A stretch of DNA of 64,000 bases from Plenodomus lindquistii. Lineage: Eukaryota > Ascomycota > Dothideomycetes > Pleosporales > Leptosphaeriaceae. Under the pieces are notes generated by a model. That model was not told the DNA's origin, searched no databases, and was given only the letters and a program-made list of their open reading frames with translations. Of the stretch, positions 10,355 through 19,997 are shown in pieces. The DNA lies in assembly GCA_025504975.1 (NCBI GenBank), contig JANUWI010000005.1, forward strand, positions 1,922,001 to 1,986,000, given 5' to 3'. The translations under genes were made by a program, and so were the position numbers. The stretch's first letter is position 1, and every line of letters begins with the position of its first letter.

Positions 10355-10836
10355 ATCAACTATACAATGGCCAAATTCCTGGAAGGGCATGCGACGTTGC
10401 GCGTTCTCATGTTTTCAGGGGTTGTTGGCTGTATGGTGCACATCAATATGTAGCTTTGAGCGTCTGCTATCTGTCTTCGCGTGTGATACGCTTTTGCTAT
10501 CGTGGTTGACACGAATACAATTGATACAATTCGGCAGTAGATCCAGGGCAATGTGACCCCGCAATTGCGGGAGCCGGGAACCACTTTAGCGCATGCTTTC
10601 GCGTGCTTGACGCGAACTGGCCGTTGCGTCGCCTTACGCGACATCGCAGCCGGAAGAACGTCACGGTTCCACATCATTGGCTATTGACGCAATGCCAGTA
10701 CTCTACACTCCAAAATTCCTGGGTCTGTCTCAAGTTTATCAGAATTCCTGGGTTGCGCCAATAAACTACTGATATGTTGGGTCTCGGTATGTTGTTTCAA
10801 CTGTAAGCAACACCCTATCTCGGCCTCACTGATAGA
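10355..10836. other. Intergenic spacer
   Basis: A 482-bp region between two genes on the plus strand. It holds the 3' end of the Rrn9-like gene and the promoter of the helicase. A near-palindromic patch (acgcgaactggccgttgcgtcgccttacgcg) lies near 10610-10640. No gene seen. Confidence 0.35.
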
Positions 10837-13562
10837 ATGCGAAGCGAAGCTCGCCTTGGAAGTCGGCATAGTGAAGCATCAGACATTCAGAGACCCAGAG
10901 ATTGTACCACCCGCTCCCCTGAGCCTCCGATTGTCTCTCAGGGAGTAAGCAGCCACACGTTTCCACTATACCCAAACAGTACACCTGCGTCTGCACAGCT
11001 CCGCGGCGGGCTGGCGACATTCGGCTCGCCGCTCATGTCCGCGCCGGGGTCGAACGGAGACCTGGAGATGAGGCCAAAGAAAAGGAAGCTCGAAGGTGCA
11101 CACGATAGAAGCAATCACATAAGATCCAGGCCGGACGCAACAATGACCTCTATGTACGCAGCCGACGATCGTGCGCGAATAGCATCAGGCCCACACGCCT
11201 TGCCTCAGGGTACACAACACAACCCAGTTGAGATCGACTCAAGTCCAGAACCAGAACCTCGGCAAGCGAGCATAGCAGCAGTGGGGGCTCAGGCGCATCC
11301 ATCGCGCACCGAACGGGGCTCAGCAGCACTGGTTCTGCAAACAAACGACGAACGGGAAAGGAAATCGAAGTACTATGCCGTTGCAGGTGGTCATGCACCA
11401 GGTGTCTACACAAATTGGGGCGATGTCGAGAGGCAGATCAGAGGTTTCTCCGGCGCAAAGCAACAGAAGTTTGCTACTGAGGCAGAAGCGCTGGATTACC
11501 TGGATGTGCACTGGAACATTGTACAAACATCGCTCAATCGACAGAAAGCTTACCAAGCGTGCCCCCCGATAACAACTGCGACAAGCTTTGAGCCGTCGTG
11601 GAGGACAGACTACCCGCAGACTGTGTCCGCATTGTCACCACCTCAAAATCCCCTGATGTCGGATCACACATCCCCAAGTCAACGTATGATGAATACAGAC
11701 TATATCTCCACCACCGCGCATCTTCAAGCTCTACTATCTGCCAATGCTGCAAATAACTCAGCGCCTCCGATGCAGCAAAGTCTCGTCGCCGAAGCCGAGC
11801 CCACCTTGAGCCCAGAACAACAGCAAGTAGTAGATCTCATTCTACAAGGACACAATGTCTTCTACACAGGCTCTGCTGGCTGCGGCAAGTCGACCATCCT
11901 CAAAGCGTTTGTCAAAGAGATGCATGCGCAACACAAGCGAGTAAAGATTGTTGCGCCTACAAATCTGGCAGCCCTGAACGTGAACGGTCAGACAACATGG
12001 AACTACGCAGGCTGGACTCCAGACAGCATGAAGAAACCACTAGACAAGCTGATGCAAGCCGCTCATGGAAAGGAAGTCTGGGAGCGCTTTGACTCCACCG
12101 ATGTGCTTGTGCTCGACGAGGTCAGTATGGTTGAAAACCTAATGTTCGAGCGATTGAACTACATTATGAAGGCTTCTATCGGAGAGAAGAAGGGCGGAGG
12201 CGCGTTTGGCGGTGTTCAGGTCATTGTGACGGGTGATGTAAGTCCCGTCGATTACACGTCGTTGCAGATACTAATTACCACAGTTTTGTCAATTAGCGCC
12301 AGTCAAGCCATTCAAGTATTGCATTGGTTGCGGCTGGGAGCTGGTACCAGATAACAAATATAGTCCGAAGGAGCATCGCTGCGAGAATCGTCGCTGCAAC
12401 AGAGACGTGTTTTACGACATCGATAAGTGGGCCTTTCGTAGCAATGCGTGGCAGGTACGTGTTCACTACAAACATTGATAAACCCCGACTGACGTCTTTA
12501 GGAATGCAATTTCAAGCATATCAATCTGACTGAGATACACCGTCAGCATGACAAGATGTTTATCAGTATACTACAGCGGATCAGGACAGGTGCGTCGTTG
12601 GTCATGTAGGCTATGTCACCTGGGATACCCTGATGCTAACGATTCCCAGAGGGCGTGATACTACCGAACCATGCAAAAGTCCTTTTGAATCATACATCTG
12701 AGACCGAAAACGCAATCAAACTATTCTCCAGACGCGATGACGTGGACCGCACCAACACTGAGAACATCAATAAACTTGCAGCCGAAGCCCGTATATGGAA
12801 ATGCGTCGACAACTTTGACTGGAAGCCACACCACCGCGAAGACACGTCCTTGGAGAAAAATACGAGGCTTTCTGCAGATGGCAATGGGACGCTTCATGCG
12901 CTGAAAGAACACCGCTACGAAGTCTTCGTTCAACTTAAGGAGGGTATGCGCGTCGTTCTGCAAGCCAACCTCGAGCCCTCTGCCGGCCTCGTAAACGGCT
13001 CGCAAGGTTCAATCATTAGCTTCGAACCCTACGATCCCGCAAAATTACCCCGGAAGCCTGAAAACAGAGACACAGGCGGTATGCTCTTAGCCATGGCGCT
13101 CAGAGGTACACATGCCAAGTACAACGAGCATCAGATTAAGACTTTCGCGACCGAGAACGGCAAGCAGCCGTGGCCAATCGTGCGATTCGATAACGGATTG
13201 ACGAGGACGATTTACGCAGACTGTACGGCAAATGAGCTGGGGAACGAGGAGCCGTTTAGTCTGCTTTCGCGGACGCAGATACCACTTATGGCTGGATACG
13301 CGATTACGGTGCATAAGTCGCAGGGCATGACGCTTGATCGGGTGATTGTCGATCTTGGGAGAGCGTTTGAGCCGAGTCAGATATACGTTGCTCGTAAGTT
13401 GCGAATGCATGAAAAGATAGACGCCGATGTGCTGATGATTGCGTAGTGAGTAGAGCTCGATCGCTCAGGGGCCTTAAAGTCGTTGCGCTCCCACAACGCA
13501 ACCTGGGCGGTGCTAATGCTCAGGTGAAAGAGTTCTTCGCTACTTATCTAAGCAAGAAGTGA
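10837..13562 (+). CDS. PIF1-like DNA helicase with N-terminal RNase H1-type hybrid-binding domain
   Basis: Five exons are inferred: 10837-12237, 12284-12454, 12502-12589, 12650-13393 and 13447-13562 (839 residues). The introns are 46, 47, 60 and 53 bp with GT-AG ends; all four joins restore helicase motifs. After a disordered, basic N-terminus (RPKKRKLEG), residues about 178-222 (YYAVAGGHAPGVYTNW, RQIRGFSGAKQQKF) match the RNase H1 N-terminal/viroplasmin fold that binds RNA-DNA hybrids. The SF1 helicase follows: Walker A GSAGCGKST near residue 345, Walker B VLVLDEVSM, GDFCQLAPVK across intron 1, then a Cys-rich insertion (YCIGCGWEL, HRCENRRC), then GYAITVHKSQGMTLD and YVALSRARSL. PIF1 helicases unwind G-quadruplexes and hybrids. 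Whether this is the main Pif1 or a paralogue cannot be told here. The start could be a later ATG, at MSAPGSNGD. Confidence 0.88.
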
Positions 13563-13795
13563 GGGCAGTTTGCGTGCATTGGGACATTCTTACATGAACG
13601 CCCATCCTACAGTGGAGCCGGTAGTTTGGCAATGGCATTGAATGAAGCATAGGAGCTACTCTGTGCGAAATCACGGGTTTGAATAAATGTACGACTGCAA
13701 CTTGCATACGACATGAACCACAAACATGCTATCGAGAAGGGTATCAATCTTGCGAGACCAAGCTCCACCGGCAACTCTTAACATTCATTCTTATT

Positions 13796-14877
13796 CTACT
13801 CCGACTTTTGAATCAGGCCCTCGCCTGGCTTCACACGTTGCGCCCATTCCGTCCAGCTACCGTCATATATCCGCCTCTTTTGGGTGGGGTATCCAGCTTC
13901 AGTCAACGCAGCATCCACGACAGCCGCTGTGACACCAGTCCCGCAGCTGCTTATAATCGGCTTAGAAGGGTCAACACCCTTTGACTTGAGGACTGCTTGA
14001 AGCTCAGAAGCCGGCAGGAGCGTTTTGTCGTTCGGGTCGAGAAGGTCGGTGATGGGAACGGAGGTAGAATGTGGTATATGTCCAGATGATAGGCCTGCGA
14101 CAGTCAGTACTCCTGTCTTGGCTCTAGATCGTGTAGTCAGAACATACCTTCTCTGGGCTCTGGATCGACACCCTTCCACCGACCCAAGCTCCGCGCATCC
14201 AGGATCTGAACCTTTTCTGCGCCCTCTTTGCCCTGCTCCTTCGCAATTTCGCGCACCTCCTCAAATGCAACCACTTTACTCGATTCAAGTTCTGGGATTG
14301 GGTAGTCGACTGGAGAGACTTCTTCAGGCTCACCGCTTTCCGTCGGATACCCTTCCTCAACCCATTTGCGAAAGTTGTTCAGAACATGAACATTGGGGTG
14401 TCCAAAGACCTGCAGTGTCCAGCCCACTCGCGGCGCCGAAAAGATGCCCAGCTCCTTGCTATCGTACACGACTACACTGTCTTCTTTTCGTATACCAAGT
14501 TTCCTCATGGCGTCGGCGAAGAGCTCGGCTGAAGGCAGCATGTGCGGATACGGCGAGTGCGGGTCCTTGACAGCGTCGAGGTCGAAGAAGCGCGCATGCG
14601 GTATGCGTTCGGCGAGAAAGGTATCGTACCCATTGCGTCCATCATTAGGCAGGAACCACGATGCGCATAGCGGAACGACTCTTGGGGCAGTAGAGAGTTT
14701 GCTGTAAACGTTCTTTTGTAACGCCGCATTCAGATCAGCTGGCGACACCAGATACGTATCCAGCGAATAGCGAGACGACATTGCGCGTCTGCTCCCGCAA
14801 GCTACGGGTAGGCGCAGAAGGGAGAGAGTTTGAATTCGCGCTGAGCGCAGAGAGCAGCGGAAACTTGAGACAAACAT
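13796..14877 (-). CDS. TUM1: Thiosulfate/3-mercaptopyruvate sulfurtransferase (tandem rhodanese)
   Basis: Two exons, 14877-14148 and 14094-13796, with a 53-bp GT-AG intron at 14095-14147 give 342 residues. The join reads PREG|LSSGHIPHS and keeps the second rhodanese domain in frame. Domain 1 covers about 45-185 (SWFLPNDGRNGYDTF, ARFFDLDAVKDPHSPYPHML). Domain 2 carries the catalytic cysteine in CGTGVTA, as in mercaptopyruvate sulfurtransferases and yeast Tum1, which passes sulfur on for tRNA thiolation. The first 32 residues are basic with no acids (FRCSLRSARIQTLSLLRL), a likely mitochondrial presequence. A second ATG at 14781 begins MSSRYSLDTYLVS, so two forms with different locations are possible. 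The gene converges with the helicase gene; the stops are 233 bp apart. Confidence 0.88.
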
Positions 14878-15458
14878 GGTGGATGGAAGCGATTGCAATT
14901 GGTCTTCACGGCTTATCAATCAGTTTGGACGGGAAGACAGAAGGTAGGGCGGAGCTTGTGGAGTAAGTGCGAGGGTAGTAGCATGCAAGAGAGTAGACAG
15001 CTCCCTAGTTATGCGACAGCTCCAGACCGAGTGGAGGGGCACGACGAGCAAGCCATGGCGAAATGCGGGGGACCCGCTGCCTGCAGAATACATGTGATTG
15101 TTCGCACATACTATACTGCTGGTTATCCCGAATGCTTGTCATTGGTATTTGGAAAGGATTCGTGTTTTGTTGCCCGTATCGTAGTGCCAAACGTACATGT
15201 CGCTGTCCATGCGATATCGCAGTGGTGTCAGGCACGCCTGGTCTTTCGTCATTGCGCCATGTGGAGAAGGTTGCCCCAGGCCAAAGTTCGAGCTTGAGCA
15301 TGGACCCTGACGCGCTGCAAGCAAAGGCAACGCAACGCGTCGCCGCCCTTGTCACCGCTTCGCCATTCTGCCGCACCCCACGATACTGTTTGTTTTCCGC
15401 CCAACCTATACGTGCCCAACACAAACGCACCCTTTGAACTAAGGCCCGGCCAGACACG
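14878..15458. other. Divergent promoter region of TUM1 and APC11
   Basis: A 581-bp region between divergent genes. An open frame on the minus strand (15005-15574) runs into APC11 but shows no family features and is probably chance. No other element stands out. Confidence 0.4.
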
Positions 15459-15935
15459 ATGAAGGTCACGATTCGAGAGTGGAATGCCGTGGCTGCCTGG
15501 CGATGGGACTTGCCAGAAGATGATGTCTGTGGTATTTGTCGAAATCCGTATGATAGCACTTGCTCCAAGTGCAAGTTTCCTGGGGATGAGTGTCCACTGC
15601 GTAAGTTTGGTTAATTGGTGCTACTCGATGGCTATTGACTGGAATAGTTCTGGGCGAATGCAACCATTCTTTCCACATGGTACGTCCTCTACTCGTAAGC
15701 AGCTAAGAACAACAACTGATCTCGTGACAGCACTGCATCTTCTCATGGCTGAAGCAAGAGAGCTCGCAAGAGAAGTGCCCCATGTGTCGACAACGTAAGT
15801 ACAGCTTGAGTATACTGAGGGCCGTTGTTGACAAGGTCTCTAGCTTTCAAGTCCAAGAGTCAGGATGCTCCAAGCACGCCTGCAGCAAACGAAGGTCGGC
15901 AACGAATCCAGGAACAGGGCTCCAGTCCGAATTGA
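15459..15935 (+). CDS. APC11: Anaphase-promoting complex subunit 11, RING-H2 protein
   Basis: Four exons: 15459-15600, 15648-15679, 15731-15794 and 15844-15935 (109 residues). The introns are 47, 51 and 49 bp, GT-AG. The N-terminus MKVTIREWNAVAAWRWD is the Apc11 hallmark. A RING-H2 follows: DVCGICRNPYD, CSKCKFPGDECPL, GECNHSFHMHCIFSWL and KCPMCRQ, giving the expected Cys/His ligands. In all eukaryotes Apc11 with Apc2 is the catalytic core of the ubiquitin ligase that drives anaphase. The last exon is Ser/Gln-rich and ends SSPN. The same frame downstream encodes a protein-like stretch beyond three stops, so the true 3' end may differ (see findings). The ORFs are too short to notice without splicing. 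Confidence 0.9.
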
Positions 15936-16295
15936 ATCATGGCCCCCTGACGTTCCATGTGTCTCCTATGACCTGACATTGATCCTGAGGCTCATGATGA
16001 GGCACCTGAGCATTCAGGTGTCGAGACCGCGCCGCCAAAGAGACCAAAGCTGCGTCGGAACTTTCCTACTACTAGGGCTGGCGTACGGATGATACCCTTG
16101 GCATTTGGTTTTCTCTTCGCCAATTAATTCTATCTTTCACATCACACCAACTCCTCCCAAGATGTGGTACCTGAGGCGTTCACATGCCAGTGTGCACGGA
16201 CCCACTCTTTATCGATAGTATGCACTTGCACGCACCTGCACTTGCCTAGCAGCTCACTAGCTCTCATCTTCCAGCCTTCCGTCAACACGCTCACA

Positions 16296-17141
16296 ATGTC
16301 CACAAACCCAAGTCTGTTGGGAAACGCCACAGAAGCGCGAGGTCCGAACTCACCACGTCCAGCACCTCTAGAATACGTTGAGGACACCCACGAAACCGCA
16401 CAAGATACGCAAGAGCAACATGACGACGCGCCAAATGAGGAGGACATTTCATACTTGGAGCCTAGCTCTGAACAAACACTTCTGCCACCGCCGAACTTCA
16501 GGCCCTTCTTCACCATGATAGAAGATACTGTGTCTGGAGAGCATTACCATCCCTACGTCCACTACATCTTCGCTGATGACGACCCGATCGTTGTGACCGC
16601 TGCATCAATGCGCGGCCTAGGACTAGACGAAACAAGATACTTACCACGAGACGCAGAGGAGGAAGAAGAACGACAGCGGCTACAAGAAGTTGAAGGAATC
16701 GATGAACAAGACCTACCCGTCGAGTCTCCGCTCCCGCCGCCAATACCTGGGGTCAAGGAACACTACCTCATCATCGATGTCGGACCAGACGGACGAACAG
16801 TCGAAGACGCACAATCACTGTCCCCAGAATGGCAGATAACAAATACCGATGTTCGCATCGCACCCTCGTTCAACGAAAGCTCGCCGGATCAAGGATTCAT
16901 GTTGCGGGTAGAGGGCGTAGAGGTGCCGAAGAAGACAAAAGGAAAGGGCAAGGGACAAGCGGGTCAAGACAAGTTGACGGAGGCAAGAGACCAAAGTCAG
17001 GGCGATATTTTCGCAGCGCTAGACGGGCTAGTGCGAGGTATCGAGCGCGGCTTGGAGACAGCCGGGAAGATTTCGGGTACCACCACGAAGCAAGCAGAGG
17101 AAGTTGCACCGCCAGATATTCTGCAGAATGAAGAAGGATGA
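16296..17141 (+). CDS. Hypothetical acidic protein, 281 aa
   Basis: A single frame from ATG 16296 (ctcacaATGTCC); the frame is open upstream to 16164 but that part looks like leader. The N-terminal third is disordered and acidic. A core from about 70 to 205 looks folded: FTMIEDTVSGEHYHPYVHYI, then an acidic EEEEERQRL helix, then HYLIIDVGPDGRTVEDAQSL and DVRIAPSFNES. A Lys/Gly linker (KKTKGKGKGQ) and a helix (DIFAALDGLVRGIERGLE) end the protein. There is no signal peptide or membrane segment. I do not recognise a named family and assign no function. It lies 360 bp downstream of APC11 on the same strand. Confidence 0.7.
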   Translation: MSTNPSLLGNATEARGPNSPRPAPLEYVEDTHETAQDTQEQHDDAPNEEDISYLEPSSEQTLLPPPNFRPFFTMIEDTVSGEHYHPYVHYIFADDDPIVVTAASMRGLGLDETRYLPRDAEEEEERQRLQEVEGIDEQDLPVESPLPPPIPGVKEHYLIIDVGPDGRTVEDAQSLSPEWQITNTDVRIAPSFNESSPDQGFMLRVEGVEVPKKTKGKGKGQAGQDKLTEARDQSQGDIFAALDGLVRGIERGLETAGKISGTTTKQAEEVAPPDILQNEEG

Positions 17142-17662
17142 GTCGGGAACACGAGCTGAATGATATAGGGTTTTGAGTAATCTTGCAAAACGCACCAAGG
17201 CGCCCTGGAAGCGCTTTCGGCCGCTTGCCTTCTAGACTGAAGGGCTGTCACTATTGATTGCCTCAGATGCATACGTTGGATCATTATAGTCGCATCTGCG
17301 CACAAGCACAGGATACATGGGTGGCTAGAAGTAGCAACCGTGCCACAAGTTCGAAATGTGAGAAACTAACGACTTACGAAACGCGTAGCCAGATGCGCTG
17401 AACGCCACACGGCAAGGTGGCCCTTCGCTTGATCTACTGGAGCTGAATCGTAGTGTTAGCATGTAGCGCAGATCATTATATTCTGCGTAGTTCCTCACGA
17501 TCAATCCATCTTTGTACTCGACTGCACACGTTCCCTCCTGACATATTGGCCTCGTACTCGCATACGCCATCATTAACGAAGAGTGGTTCACTCTCTCAGA
17601 GCCCCATTGTGCACCTCATCATCTCCTACCAGAAACGTCCATCACCCCCACCACTCTTCCCA
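17142..17662. other. Intergenic spacer, convergent 3' ends
   Basis: A 521-bp region between the convergent 281-aa gene and the SDR gene. I see no gene or notable repeat here. Confidence 0.4.
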
Positions 17663-18445
17663 CTACCACGGTATCTCAACCCCAAATCTATCCACGAACC
17701 GTCCACTCTCCCACTCCTCCTCCCCCATCCTCTCCAAAACCCCCAAACAGTCCCGCACACTCTCCTCCACCCCAATCGCCCCCTCCTCCCTACACCCCAC
17801 GAGACGCGTCTCTACACGCCCCGGGTGCAGCAACAAAAACCGCACCGCCGGCACATCAACACTAAAGCTCTTAACCACAGCGTTCAGCGCCGCTTTACTC
17901 GCACGATACGCGTACCCGCCTCCCGCGGTATTAGCACCTACAGAGCCCATACGACTCGACAGCACGACGACTTGCGGCCGTGTCTGTGACTGCGAGGTTT
18001 GAAAGGCGGACGTCGACGCTGCCAAACGCAAATTTGGCAGAAAAGTCTTGATCACATTGAATGTCCCCATGGTATTTACTTCAAAAGTCTGAACCAGTGT
18101 TGTAGCATCCATTACGTCAAGCGTTTCAGCGGCTGCAACGTTCTCTGGGTTTTCACTGGCGATGGAAGGGACGAGACCGCGGATTCCGGCGCAGTGCAGG
18201 ATTAGGGATATCGGTGTGTTGGTGTGGTGGGAAGCAAAGGTGGATAGGTGGGACGTAGAGGTGATGTCGATATTTGTAAAGGCTATGTTGCTCAGAAGAG
18301 AGGGTGGGAGAGTGGAGTTTGGGAAGGGCGAGTTGTCGAGTGCGAGGATGGTGTGGGGACATGGGCTGGAGGCGTAGTGTTTTGTGAAAGTGAGGCCCAG
18401 GCCGCTTGATGCGCCGGTTATGAGGATTGTTGTTGGTGAAGACAT
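17663..18445 (-). CDS. Short-chain dehydrogenase/reductase
   Basis: A 260-residue protein from ATG 18445 (MSSPTTILITGASSGLGL). The frame extends 58 codons upstream, but the Rossmann glycine motif TGASSGLG begins only at residue 10 from this start, as is usual for the family. Other landmarks: DIT after strand 3, the NAG-like HCAGIRG, a catalytic Ser within VVVLSSRMGSVG, and YRASK as the YxxxK active-site pair. The segment LLLHPGRVETRL is the usual post-active-site PG motif. Classical SDRs use NAD(P)H to reduce ketones or oxidise alcohols; the substrate is not predictable. There is no signal peptide. It is divergent from the flavin-reductase-like gene with a 493-bp gap and may belong to the metabolic block that follows. 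Confidence 0.85.
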   Translation of the reverse strand: MSSPTTILITGASSGLGLTFTKHYASSPCPHTILALDNSPFPNSTLPPSLLSNIAFTNIDITSTSHLSTFASHHTNTPISLILHCAGIRGLVPSIASENPENVAAAETLDVMDATTLVQTFEVNTMGTFNVIKTFLPNLRLAASTSAFQTSQSQTRPQVVVLSSRMGSVGANTAGGGYAYRASKAALNAVVKSFSVDVPAVRFLLLHPGRVETRLVGCREEGAIGVEESVRDCLGVLERMGEEEWESGRFVDRFGVEIPW

Positions 18446-18938
18446 TGGGGGGATGTATGAGTTTTGTCGAGCTATGTAGTACGGTGCTTGGGTTTGTAAA
18501 GGCGCAGGTAGCAAGGCGTAAGAAGAGTTGTTTTTCCTCGAGAGAGCAGATCTCGTGGGTAATGCTGCATGTGTAAACGTGATGGACATACCCACATGTT
18601 GATGGACATACTCTAACATCGATGCTGGAAGCTATACTGGATCAAGTAATCTAGCGTCAACTTGCTGCATTAGCGTGGTGAACGACGTCAGGGTCCCCGT
18701 GTGCATTTGCCGATCTGAACGGGTTGAAGGCGCTGGTTCCCCGCTACCCTACTGCGATACCCGAGATACTTCCGTATTGAGATGGTGGAGATTCATCACT
18801 ATGTATATATAAGAGACCACAGCGTCAATCACCGTGCTGTAGTGCTTTAGAGGACCTTAGTCTAACAAGGTTGAAGGTGTATTTGTACTGGAACGCAATC
18901 CACACCAAAGTCCGCTCAGACGATCGATCAAGTGCACC
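18446..18938. promoter_or_regulatory. Divergent promoter of SDR and flavin-reductase-like genes
   Basis: A 493-bp region between two divergent genes. TATA-like tatgtatatataag lies at 18799-18812, about 130 bp upstream of the plus-strand ATG at 18939. No operator was recognised. Confidence 0.4.
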
Positions 18939-19868
18939 ATGTTCTACCGGCCAGGAGAAGAAGATCACGGGCTACCTCATGATCCGTTCAAGGTGAGTAG
19001 ACGGTAATCCCTTCTCTTCTCCATTATCATCTCCCGAAACTCTGCATTCACATCAAACCCCCCCCCCCCCCCCCAAAACTCAAAAATCTCACTCCCCAGA
19101 CCACAACCACAGTCATCAAAACCCATTATATCACGTTGCACTAACCCACCCACCCCGCAGGCCTGCGTAATCCCCCGCCCCATCGGCTGGATATCCACCC
19201 TCTCCCCCACCGGCACCGCAAACCTAGCCCCCTACTCCCAATTCAACAACCTAACCTTCGATCCCCCTTACATCATGTTCTCCGCCAACCAAACGCCCAC
19301 GCAGCAGCAAAAAGACACGGTGAAAAACACCGAAGCGACTGGTGTGTTTTGCTGGAATCTGGCAACGTATGCGTTGCGTGAGGCGGTGAATAAGACGGCG
19401 GAGCAAGTGCCGCATGGTGTGGATGAGTTTGGGGTTGCGGGGTTGGAAAAGGAGGATTCTTTGGTTGTTGGGGTTGGGGTTGGGGTTGGGGGTGGAGGTG
19501 GAGGTGGAAAGGGGAAAGTGAAAGTGCCGATGGTGAAGGATAGTCCGATTAAATTCGAGTGTGAGTATTATTCTACGTTGAGGTTACCGGGGAATCCGCC
19601 AATGGGCGCGGTGGACGTGGTGATTGGGAAGGTGGTGGGGATTCATATTGATGAGGGGGTGTTGACGGATGGGAGGGTTGATGTTAAGAAGACGGTGCCG
19701 ATTGCTAGGTGTGGGTATCATGAGTATACTGTTGTGAGGGAGGTGTTTGAGATGAAGGTTCCTGGGGGTAGTCAGAGTATGTTGGCGGGCTTGGAGGGAA
19801 GTCAGAGGTTTAATCGGAAGCTGGGCAAGGATGGAGTTGAAGAAAACACGAGGTTGGAGTGCGAATAG
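18939..19868 (+). CDS. Flavin reductase-like (FMN-binding split barrel) protein
   Basis: Two exons, 18939-18992 and 19161-19868, give 253 residues. The 168-bp intron is long for this window and contains a 17-C run. The join reads DPFK|ACVIPRPIGWIST, the conserved entry to the domain, followed by LAPYSQFNNLTFDPPYIMFS. Later blocks are NTEATGVFCWNLATYALREA and IVxCEYY-like FECEYYSTLRLPG, GAVDVVIGKVVGIHID and PIARCGYHEYTVV. The family binds FMN and often reduces flavin or acts as a small oxidoreductase. A Val/Gly-rich insert (VVGVGVGVGGGGGGGKGK) interrupts the domain around residues 120-140 and is encoded by a telomere-like G-rich repeat. It converges with the MFS gene (129 bp apart). Confidence 0.8.
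19058..19074. repeat. Homopolymer C17 within an intron
   Basis: Seventeen consecutive C bases lie in the intron of the flavin-reductase-like gene, about 86 bp before the acceptor. Such a tract is prone to length change and to sequencing error. Being intronic, it should not alter the reading frame. Confidence 0.9.
19464..19507 (+). repeat. Telomere-like G-rich repeat inside a coding exon
   Basis: Repeats of GGGGTT change into GGAGGT units, all in frame, and encode a Val-Gly run then a Gly run. At least four runs of three or more G on one strand meet the usual G-quadruplex pattern. Confidence 0.85.
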
Positions 19869-19997
19869 AGTGGTGTGAAGTAGTGTACCGCTATACGGTG
19901 CATCTTATTATGATTGCTATGCTATGTACAACAGCAACCGGCTCATACAGTCGTAACGACGATTCATAATGCCTTCAAGACATGCTCGTTCGCGTCC

